This document shows, one piece after another, positions 49,546 through 59,104 of a DNA stretch of 64,000 nt. Location: NCBI GenBank assembly GCA_950295325.1, contig OX485803.1, positions 372,001 through 436,000 on the forward strand, read 5' to 3'. The notes under the pieces are model-generated. The model ran no database searches. It was not told the origin of the DNA and saw only the letters and a list, made by a program, of their open reading frames with translations. The stretch comes from Polytrichum commune. Its lineage: Eukaryota > Streptophyta > Polytrichopsida > Polytrichales > Polytrichaceae. The translations under genes were made by a program, and so were the position numbers. The first letter of the stretch is position 1, and every line of letters starts with the position of its first letter.

Positions 49546-50299
49546 ATTAGCCACTGCCGCAGCTGAAAACTGGGAGCTGGGATGTATTAGCCACTGCTGC
49601 AGCTAACTGGGAGCTGGGATGTATTAGCCACTGCTGCAGCTAACTGGGAGCTGGGATTCATTAGCTACTGCCGGCTAAGGTTTGAAGGAGCTGGGATTTA
49701 TTAGCTACTACCGCAGCTAAGCTAGGAGCTGGGATTTATTAGCTGGGTTACATACCTTAGACTAGGGTGGTAGTCAAGCAATGGTCCAAGGGGGTGAGAT
49801 GGCAATAGAATAGGGAAGAGTGTTTTTTAACACTTGTAATCTTATGATGGAATAAATTGGTGTACCCGAATCAATGAGGAATGTACTGACTTCTCACACA
49901 TTTGGTAAGATGGAGTTATGCTAACACGAATGTGACATCCATTCCCTCACCCGGACTAGGACGCCTAAGGGTGGGGGGTTTGGCCTCACACAAGCCCTCA
50001 AGAGAAAATATCTATGTCAATGGCTAAATATGCATGGCACCACACAACAATGGCGCCTTGAGGAGGACCTCTTACACCCGGACAACATCCTTTTAGAACA
50101 CAACCTCCTACTAATAACAAGATACCACAACACCACCCATAAACAAAAAGCCACCCAAACATATGACAACTACCTCAACTACACTCAAACAAAGGATAAA
50201 TAAAACACATACACCCCCCGCTTAGGATCACCAACCTCAAAACATCCACACAAGAATGTAACCCGGACAAAGATATCATTACCAATAAACCCACCATAC

Positions 50300-51120
50300 A
50301 AACAAGCGCCGTGGAATCCCACATATACGACCAAAATGGACAATTCCTCGCCACCATTACCAAGGAAAGACTAGAATGGCTATGGGCACGCTTCTCCCAA
50401 AACAACCTAACCCGCCTAACCAACTCCCTACATCCTCCAGTACAAAACTTTGAAACAGAAATACTATGGCTCATACAAAGATACATTACCATACTCCTCA
50501 AGAAAAAACCTAAACACATACTACCCAACAATCAACATCATACAATACACCCGGAAATCACCAAATTACTTATAGACTCCTTCAAAATCACACACTCATA
50601 CTATTCCTCCCCACTGACGTGTCCCACACAACTCACACAATACCACTCCCCACACACCCGCGACATGCTATTCGGATCCCTAGGACATGCACAATCGTCC
50701 AATGGAGTGGTAGGGGCCTAGCATTCCCAAGAGACTATAGTACACCCCTACAAGCCATACATTGGGCCCAAATGGCCGCCAAAGAAGATACACAATTAAA
50801 CAAGCACAATCCTCATAATTAACCACCAAGATTGGACACCACAAAAATTAACCCTCACCAAAGGAGCAGATATCCACGTCATCTCTACCATACCACCTCA
50901 TACCATACAATATAAACCCACGCCAGAATGGCCACAATATTACCAATATACGGAACCATCACTCACATCCATCATATACATACACAACGAGCTAACCCCA
51001 ACACTGCACCAACAATTCCCAAACAACCTAAATAGAGTCCTAAAAAGAATTACCAACACCCACATAGACATCCATCCCATTCAACCCACTCCCAACAATT
51101 ATCACATTAAATTTTCCAAA
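50300..51120 (+). pseudogene. LINE segment resembling a PCIF1-like methyltransferase domain
   Basis: Joined over small shifts, this part of the LINE shows, in order, SSPLTCPTQLTQYHSP, RDMLFGSLGHA, then a GLAFPRDYSTPLQAIHW stretch and TILIINHQDWTP. The order and spacing recall the Rossmann-type core of PCIF1/CAPAM adenine N6-methyltransferases as I remember it: a SPL..(Y/F).S block, D..FGS.G, a G...NPPF block followed by a helix, then a hydrophobic strand ending in a P-E-W-like motif. The NPPF catalytic motif is not conserved (FPRD stands there), so activity is doubtful even in an intact relative. A downstream YYQYTEPS block may be a C-terminal strand. The identification is tentative and based only on motif order. 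Frame breaks occur near 50705 and 50820. Confidence 0.4.
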
Positions 51121-51231
51121 ACATGGAAAACCGCTCCCACAAACCACACCATCCCCCCCAACAACAACATAACACTACCCCTACCCCCCGCATACAACCA
51201 CATACACCCCCTCAAATACCACCCACAACAA

Positions 51232-51650
51232 TGCATATATACGGACGGATCCTTCATCCCACCTTCCAAAAATTCCGAGGGACAAATAGTCGGCAATATC
51301 GCGGGCTCAGGGGTATACAGTCCCAACAACAATACCCAAATAGCCGAAAGATTACCGGGATATCCCAATATTCTAAGAGCCAAGCTCAACGCCATACTTA
51401 TAGCCATAAAAACTATACAAACCACCCAAATAGACACACATATATTCACTGACAGCCTCAATAGCATCTACCTAATAAACAACCACATCCAACACCCAAC
51501 ATCTCAACACCACCACCCTGATAAATTACTCATCGCAGCCATCGTTCACCAAATATATTGGACCCACACATGATACACATACACAAAGTTCGCGCACACA
51601 CGGGAATTAGAGGCAATGAAATGGCGGACGCACTAGCCAACGAAGGGACA
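51232..51650 (+). pseudogene. LINE RNase H domain, catalytic Glu replaced
   Basis: A type I RNase H fold with CIYTDGSF (first Asp), RAKLNAI at the helix that normally carries the catalytic Glu (RAELxAI-type; here Lys, codon AAG), IFTDSLNSI (third acidic residue) and RAHTGIRGNEMADALA (final Asp). A frame change near 51545 splits the domain. The Glu to Lys change and the frameshift show that the copy is inactive. The position downstream of RT and upstream of a zinc finger is usual for LINEs that encode RNase H. Confidence 0.8.
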
Positions 51651-51944
51651 CTCAAAGACAAACCGGAAAATACGCCACACATACACATAGCACACGCTAC
51701 CCCCTACTGGCTAGCAACCTCCCCCACGGCTACACATGATGGAGCCATCCGCAACCTCCACACATTCATAATGAAAGATCACGAAAACTGAGAAACTTCA
51801 CTAGCCAAACAAAAATTCCCATACGTAGCCAAATGGCTCTCGAATGAAGAAATCAATCAAAAACTCTCCAACCATTTTTGGAAACATGATAAAATACCCG
51901 ACACACAAATTACCCAAACTCTAAAATTTAGATATGCCCAATAT

Positions 51945-52661
51945 ATGGGTAACCATAGGAAAAATATATTGTGGCCCCTTAAATACCAAAACCCCAACTG
52001 CACACTATGTCGCACCAATGATAGAGACACATGGCCACACCTATTATCCACATGCGAACACCCATACCTAAAAGGCCTACGAATCGCAAGACACAATAAA
52101 GCAACCCGCCTCATTGCCCAAACCCTACAAGCCAATAAAAACACCAGGTTCTTTACCCTGACCAATGCGGGCAAATTACCCAACCAACCCCAAGACCAAA
52201 CAATTCCCGACTGGCTCCTCCAATGTATATGCACGCAAGCAACATGTCATTGTCAAGCCAAATTAAGACTAGACATAATGTGCATTATTGGAGCTCCCAA
52301 CCAAACGCAAACTCCAATACTACCCTCCCCAAGCCACACCGTACAATTCATTGAATTCACCTACTGCCACGATAGATTCCCCGAACAAGCCCGCACACAC
52401 AAACACAACAAATATGACCCGCTAATTACCACACTAAGAGCTAACGGATGGAATACCAACCCCCTCATTACTATCACCGCAGGAGTAAGAGGTGCTATTC
52501 ACGAAAACTCCATCGAACAATTAACCAACCTGAAAATCCCCAAATCCCACATCAAAACCCTCATGAAAAACATACACCAAAATGCCATTAAATACCTTAC
52601 CTATTTGGTCTTAAATAAAAGGAAACTTGACAACAAACAAAACCCTATCCCACCACCATAA
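51945..52661 (+). pseudogene. LINE C-terminus: zinc finger and restriction-like endonuclease-like domain
   Basis: The frame begins within the linker after RNase H. CTLCRTNDRDTWPHLLSTC (about 51997-52053) is the CX2C...H...C zinc finger typical of LINE C-termini. Further on, LRLDIMCIIG, about 25 residues later FIEFTYCHDRF, then a KYDPLITTLRANGW stretch and TITAGVRGAI follow the order of restriction-like endonucleases of R2/R4/NeSL/Dualen-type elements: a (P/L)D, an E/D-x-T, K..KY..L...GW, and a hydrophobic strand with GxxG. The frame ends at 52659-52661. If right, the family encodes both RNase H and this nuclease type, a combination I associate with Dualen/RandI-like elements. It is not established without a profile search. 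Confidence 0.6.
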
Positions 52662-52825
52662 GGTGGAAAATTACCTTGCACTACACCAGAGCCCACCTCC
52701 CACAGGAGGCATAACACCCAATATTGCATCTCGGATTCCCGAGATCAATATAGGGTTAACGGGCTCACATTCACGCCGGTATGCATAACACGGGCATCTT
52801 TTCTTTTCTTTTCCCCTTCTATGAT

Positions 52826-55800
52826 GCAAAAGCAAAATTTAGAATTCTATCTTTAACATTGCTTGCAAATCTTCCATTTCATAAAAACAACCTATCCAAA
52901 TTGAATGAAAGTAGACTTCAAAACTTGAATGAAAGTTTGAATCGAAATATCTTATTTAACACTTGGAAGAATCATAGAAAAGAAAGTAAGAACACATTAG
53001 GGACACATTTATCTACCACTGATCATTTCCACAAAGCCTAACATGTACATTGAGAAAAAAGAAAAACAAACAAATCATCATATGAATTGTAAAAGTACAT
53101 TGGGGATGAAAAGTACACACTCCCATGGTACCGATCCCCTACACTAACTTTAACCTGATGAGGCTTGCTAGGGGTTTGACAATGTATCCATTCGGTCAAC
53201 ATTTGGCATTTTAGTCAACGATGTAAAGATGTGGTGAAACTTTTGTACAAACTTTACTCACAAGTGGTGAGTGGTAAGCATCCCCCATGATTCTAGAATC
53301 TAGAAGCACCTCAGCCTATGCTACCACACTCTAACCTCCCTAATATCATGACTGTGGCAACCAAAGTCCAGGGGATATTAAGGAGGCATGTAGTGTTAAC
53401 ATGGATGTCTAGTAATAGAGGACTGGTGCAATGTGTGACAATATGGAATGACACAAAGTCAACATTTTGATGTTGACAATTAATGTTGACAATGGTTTGA
53501 ATTGCTTGATGGGATAACTTTAATGTCAAAACTTGTTATGTATGGAAGGGAAATGTGACAACAAAAGAGGGAGATTTATACTGAGCACGTCCATTCTCTA
53601 GGGTTTTAGGATACAAGAGAGGGAGTGACATTATGGAGGGTGACATTAGGGAGGTTAGGACGTATACATTAAGGTGGAAAGGTCTAAGCACATAAATAGG
53701 TCACCTCATTCAAACTTTAAAATTAACTGTCGATTTCACATCCTTACTACTTGTCTCATATCAGGTTGGATATCATTTATACTATGAAGCCAATGACACT
53801 AAATAACATAAATCATGTAATGGAATCATGAGTTTGCACTCGAACCATGTGGTTGGGGCAAATTCACTTTCGCCATGGTATGGATTCCTCTTTGGCCTCG
53901 TTAATATTTTCTTTAGCTAAATCATTTGATGCAAGAATTGTGTACTAGGCCCAAATTTAGTTTGAAAGCATGTCCAACACTTTTTAGTTGCTTCATTCTT
54001 CCCTCCTTCAGTGGTATTCCAACTTTATTGATTTCTCCACACGGGGAGGTCAGTAGCGAAAATCATAGAAACAATGTGCAATAGGAAATAAGGTCTAATA
54101 TAATCATTGTGGACAAATTTTGCAAAAAAAGTTCATATAATATAGGGGGTCTTAAAAGAATGAAACATGTTTGCATGTACTATACCATCACATATACCAT
54201 CACAATGGAAAAGTGCATAGAGGTCATGGAACTTTTATTTTTGCTTGAATTCTTGTATATATGATACAAGAAAAATAAACATAGCTCCTCTCACTTACTA
54301 AATTTAAAAGAAATTTTGTATTTGATGTGAGCTACAAGTCAAACAAATAAAATTTTAAAAGAACTTCCTCTCAACAAGGAGAATCCAAAATTTTGGTTTG
54401 CAATATGATTCCAAGGTTGCTATCCTTATCCAAAAGTACCCATTATCCTATCTTATATGTCTCTTTCACTTGAATTCCAATTCATTCTTTATCTTGTGTC
54501 CAACTTTCATAAAACCATGCTAGTGCACCCCTTCTCTTTGAAGGCTCTCCAATGATGCCAAGATCGCCCTCATAGGCCTCACAATTTGTGACAACAAAAC
54601 AAACAAACCCCCTAAATTTATAGAATGTTTAGTGTACATAGTGCCCAATGCTTGTGTAGTTCATAACAATATGAAGCCTTTGTGAGCTTGCACCCATAAG
54701 TATGTATTTGGGTCCAAGGAATTGGAGCCTTCATTCTAGGAATGAAAGCCAAACATAGGTTATTGGAAAACTATTATTGGATCCTTACCTCATTGTCGCT
54801 CATTTTATGGCACAATGTGGAATGGTGTGTGTATAAATAAATAAATATATATATATATATATATGGAGAGAGAGATAATAGGTATGCAAAAAATAAGAAT
54901 TCCAAATACATCTTGGAGTATTTTGGAAGAGAGATATTGGTATCCAATAAGAGGAGTCTTTGAATCAACAACAAAAGGTATGTTACTCTCCTATCTTGTA
55001 TCCACGTATGTACATATATACATTGTAGAGGGCTTCTCTATATTTACACAAAATAGTTAATTTTCCCTTAAATCTTTACCATGTGTCATGCTCACATTCA
55101 CCAACACCCACTTGCATCCCATATAATAACTACATTCCAACACATGTAAAGATGAAATAGAGGGACCTCTACGGTACTTGCATACATCTCAACAACGAAG
55201 GTAAGGTAGACATATCCAAACTCAACAAACATTCAAATCGATTTGAAACCCTAGATGTATGATTATGGTATATTGTCTTCATAACATTAGTAAGATGTTA
55301 GATGCACATGTGGATCCAAGTATTCAATTGGCATAATCCTTGGAGGTCGCCTCGAGGATACCTTATCTCCTACATTGAGCATGAACATGAGATTTGCTTG
55401 AACACCATGAAATAATATTTGTGTAGGAGGTTTATGGTAAGGTTGCCACCTTATTATCCCAACATGTTTTTTTTCCCAAAAAATAAAGAACTAAGTTACA
55501 AGAATGCTCTGCCCTGATATTATATTGCACATGTGACCAATTATGGTTTGTAGATAGGTTTTTGGATTGGGTTCCAATTAAGAAAACCAGATAGGGAAGA
55601 CTAAACGAGTGTCAGACTTTACATCCAAGTGTCATTATTAAGTTGATTGATAAGTCCTAAGGATTGTGGAATGAAATTAGTGTGACAAACCTAGGGAAAA
55701 CAACTTCTTAGGTGAGTTTTGGGACTTATAAAATTGAGGTTGGGGTAATCAAGGGGGTGCATGCAATTGCACAGTCTCTCCCTTACTACCAACACTCAGC

Positions 55801-57231
55801 GGTAACTTTTCTCTTATTATGATTTTGCAAGACGGGGAGTAATGGCTCAACAATAGTCTTTTGAGTAAACAATAATCTCATATATTCAAGGCCAGGGGCA
55901 CCTTGGTTTAGGCCATAGTCTCTACCTTATTGAATGATGACTTAATGTATCAAGAAATATTGTAGTTCAACCTCACTGGTTGTTCAATTCCTCAATTTAT
56001 CTTCCAACTTTAGTGAGGCAATGGGACCATTGTCCTTACCAGCTTTATGCAATGTAACATCCCTGTAAGTGTCCAATGATTATAGGCCATACCACAAGTT
56101 AGCATTCACTCACAACAAATTCCAATTACATCCCTCAAACTTTCAAATTGATTCATTAAAATTGGTAATTTTGTGTTCAATCCCTTTTCATCTCTTCTAA
56201 ATGAGAACACCAACATTTAACTTAATGCTCTAAAATTAGTTGTACTGCTTTGCAAACCCCATAAGTCTAGTGAGAATCAACCATAGTCTCAATATCCAAT
56301 CTCCAATAACAATAACTATTTACCAACTCCAAGTATCAAGTCTCAAAGTATAGTCTTGAGAAACAAATAAGAATCTAATTCTTAAAGACTCACTTGACCT
56401 CCTCCCCTTATATCCTAGCTCTTGGGCTCCCTTGCAAGTGATATGATATATCTTCCCGTTTCTTCCCTTTTGGACGAGTTTGGCTGCCGGCTCTGATGCT
56501 TCATCTCTTTCATACCATCGTCGATGTCGCGGGCTATGGTCCTTCCCTGGAACCTCGGGCATTAGGATATGTCACCGAGCAGTAATTTTCACTGGAACCC
56601 TTCTGTGCCTTTGAGATTACTTTTTTTTTTTTTGCTTTAGAAAAAGCTTACAAACTGGAGTGTCTCTCACAGACAATCATCTTCGACCACAGATAATTCC
56701 GACCATGTATCTCTTCTCATTGAGGTCTACACTGTGCTGACATACTCACAGTCTCACATCCAAAGGATAGAATCAAGAGGTGTAATCCAGATAATGGTCA
56801 TTAATTAGGTAGTGATCTCTCTCTGTCTCTCTCTCTCATCAGAAGGAGCTTCGCGTATCCTGGTGCAACACAGACCATGGATTCCTCCCAAGTCTCTCGA
56901 CCAATCAGGCTTCACACCCGACATTCACACTCGTAGCAGAATTGTAAAGCAATTAATTCTCATAGCAATTACACTTTCTTCTTTCAGAATTAGCAACAAG
57001 ATTTACACGCACGCACACAGATAACCCCCCTGCTTCAACGAAATGTACACGAGGTATATTAATAGATCATGGATTCACACGCTGTGCTCACTTTTATTTA
57101 TCAACGACCGAGTCCCTTACAACAACGTTCTCTCTTCTCCATAATTGAAGACTGTTGAGAAACCCTGATCAATGAACCTCTTGAATTTACTTCGAGATTT
57201 CCTAGAACATGACCAACTCTATCTTTGGTTT
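52826..57231. other. Intergenic region without recognisable genes
   Basis: Immediately after the LINE's right target duplication this sequence would have continued the original upstream region of the kinase gene (minus strand) before the LINE arrived, so the displaced promoter, if any, is expected near 52826-53500. It is A+T rich. Simple repeats occur: TAAATAAATA plus (AT)n at about 54835-54864, a T-run at 56625-56637, and CT-rich sequence at 56815-56840. The reading frames are short and show no family resemblance. A minus-strand frame of 80 codons at 56320-56562 has no support. Confidence 0.5.
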
Positions 57232-57504
57232 TGTAAGCCCAAAATGGTGCCCACATGTGTTATTAACCCTTTGAAACCATTAGGAGTTACATTTTGATGT
57301 TTTATAATTATTCTCAAAAATATAAAAAAAGTGAAGCTTGGTGTGAAGTTATGTTTAGGCCTTAGGCTTATGTGGTGTAGTTAATTAGAAGCTTAGCGGC
57401 ATGAAGGAAGTTCTTTGGTTAGGTGAGTGTAGCATGTGGTGGACCAAGGGGAGCTCCTTGAGTTTAAATATTTGAATTGGGATCCATCTTGTTGGTTTAG
57501 GAGT

Positions 57505-57660
57505 TGAAGGCTTAGCGGATAGTATAAGAGCCTACGAAGTAAGAGAGGATCGAGGGGCTTACTTAGCGGATAGGATAAGAGCCTACGAAGTAAGAGAGGA
57601 TCGAGGGGCTTACTTAGCGGATAGGATAAGAGCCTACGAAGTAGGAGATGATCGAGGGGC
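57505..57660. repeat. Three 51-bp tandem repeats upstream of the LTR TATA box
   Basis: The unit runs from GCTTACTTAGCGGATAGGAT through AGAGCCTACGAAGTAAGAGA to GGATCGAGGG and is repeated about three times with almost no change; period 51 bp by the spacing of GCTTACTTAG (57557, 57608). Each unit contains the CCTACNAAGTAGG-like palindrome that occurs once in the other LTR families. It lies about 45-200 bp upstream of the TATATAT box, the usual place of LTR enhancer repeats. Confidence 0.85.
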
Positions 57661-57701
57661 TTATCTTGAGCTTTGAGGGGTGCTCACCCTTTCCCTTCCC
57701 C

Positions 57702-57708
57702 TATATAT
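57702..57708 (+). promoter_or_regulatory. TATA box of the truncated element's LTR
   Basis: TATATAT lies after the conserved GGTGCTCACCC box and before a CT-rich stretch. This is the same arrangement as in the 11-kb family's LTRs (TATATAA). The repeated palindromic unit ends about 45 bp upstream. The call rests on position and comparison with the other LTRs. Confidence 0.5.
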
Positions 57709-59104
57709 TCCTTTCTCTCACCTTCTTCATTCACTTGTGTTCCTATTCACTCTCGCTTCCTTCGCGCTCTTCCATCTTGCACGTGTGGGTGCACACGTGT
57801 GTGTGCGCACATGAGCATGTTGTATTGAGAGGGAAGTGTGGGTAAAGGGGAGAGGTTCATACAAGGCCTCCTTACCCTCTCCCTTCCCCTCTCCTTCTTT
57901 ATCTCTCCCTCTTGTTGTTCCTCTCATAGAATTGAGTGTTAGAGTTAGAGTTGTGTGGGAATTAGTAGAAGGTTAGTGGAATTAGTAAAATTCATAGAGA
58001 CTTGTAAAGACTTGAAGAGACTTGTAGAGACTTGAAGGCCAATGCTCTACCTATTGAAGAGACTAGCATTAATAAAAAGCATCATGATTTCAAGTGAGTT
58101 AGGAGCTTGTTGAGATGGAAGTACATTCCATGTTACCACGAGCTTTGGTATGACACATGTGATTCTCAAAACCATCACCCGGACTAGGACGCTTAAGGGT
58201 GGTGGGTTTGGCCTCACATAAATGGTGAGTCCACTGGGGGTGAAGCGGGAAGTAGACACAAGACTTGGAGGCACAAACTTGAGAGATGGGAATGAACACT
58301 TGAGACGTGGTAAGTGTTACTCTTAAGCTTTTATTTTTTGAATTATTTAGATTAGTTGCATTTCGATTATTTCCTTGGGATGGATTGCATTGTAATTTAT
58401 GCAATTTCATTTTGAGGAAGGAGCGCGGCAAAGGTATATCCGCATTCTTTTTGGGGATTTTCTAAGGACATAAGATGAACTTACGATCGATTAGTTCACT
58501 AAGACTTTAGAGGGATAATTAATTTTAGGAAAATTAGACTTTGACACTCACCCCGGGATGAGTCTCCAAGTCTTGGGACTTGAGAGTTGATTCTATATAT
58601 TAGAATTGTTAGTTAGAAATTCTGATTGGGATGTCCCATTGAGTCACGGTCGAGGGGAGTGCTAACTTACAGGGGAAAGCGACTGCTTAAGGTACGACGA
58701 CTTCTTCAAAGTGAAATTGTTAATTAATTAATGAATGATTTTAGTACTCGTCTTTATCGTTATCCGTTGTAAAGGGTAATTCCCTAGTCATAGCATTGTG
58801 TTGAAGACAAGAGGGTGATGACTCAGGTCTTTAATATGGTGTATGACGAAGGTCAGTCCCCCACTCTCGGTATTGTAGTGAGTGTCAATTTGAGGAATGA
58901 CACGGAGATGATTCTCCGGCTTGACTAAGAATTGACATGAACATGTCTATCCTCTGTTTGGGGATTTTCACTTAAGTGGGCTTGCAGGTTCTTTTTCCTC
59001 ACCTCCATAATTTTTAAGTCACACCAAGAGAAGTGATAATATTAAAGAGGGAAGTCGGTGAGGAGTGTGTTTGGTCAAGTAAGGGTTGATCGATTGTTTA
59101 TGGA

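Larger units (their letters stand above)
46858..49990 (+). mobile_element. Outer solo LTR inserted in the LINE
   Basis: It is bounded by CAAGC on both sides (46853-46857 and 49991-49995). It begins TATGAGCCCAAAATGAGTGC, a mutated form of the TGTGAGCCC start of the Gypsy LTRs in this window, and ends GGTGGGGGGTTTGGCCTCACA, the same end as in those LTRs. No internal gag-pol sequence is present, so this is a solo LTR left by recombination between two LTRs. With the nested copy (47506-49545) and its 5-bp duplication removed it is about 1.09 kb. A hairpin-like GAGTGTTTTTTAACAC and an AATAAA (about 49808-49856) mark the probable R/poly(A) part. Confidence 0.82.
46210..52811 (+). mobile_element. 5'-truncated LINE with 14-bp target duplication, split by a solo LTR
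   Basis: TCCCCTTCTATGAT occurs at 46196-46209 and again at 52812-52825, a 14-bp target site duplication typical of target-primed reverse transcription. The sequence between begins in mid-frame, so the element is 5' truncated and lacks its reverse transcriptase. It ends after a 3' untranslated region (52662-52811) finishing in a TTTTCTTTTCTTT tract. Without the inserted solo LTR (46858-49990 plus 5 bp) the LINE is about 3.46 kb. Its composition is very A+C rich on the sense strand, unlike the flanks. The frame is broken several times (stop at 50201-50203, shifts near 50705, 50820 and 51545), so it is a relic. It lies immediately upstream of, and divergent to, the kinase gene. Confidence 0.83.
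57232..58218 (+). repeat. 5' LTR of the truncated element
   Basis: It begins TGTAAGCCCAAAATGGTGCC and ends GGTGGGTTTGGCCTCACA (987 bp). In order it shows an AGTGAAGCTTGGTGTGAA block shared with the solo LTRs, three 51-bp tandem copies (57505-57660) around GCCTACGAAGTAGG, a GGGGTGCTCACCC box, a TATATAT at 57702-57708, CT-rich sequence, and an AATAAAAAGC near 58069-58078 after an AATGCT...AGCATT hairpin. Straight after its end comes TAAATGGTGAGTCCACTGGG, the presumed primer-binding region. Confidence 0.88.

Noticed and set aside
56320..56562. 80-codon minus-strand frame in the intergenic region
   Set aside because: No recognisable domain, no splice context, no neighbouring homologous frame.
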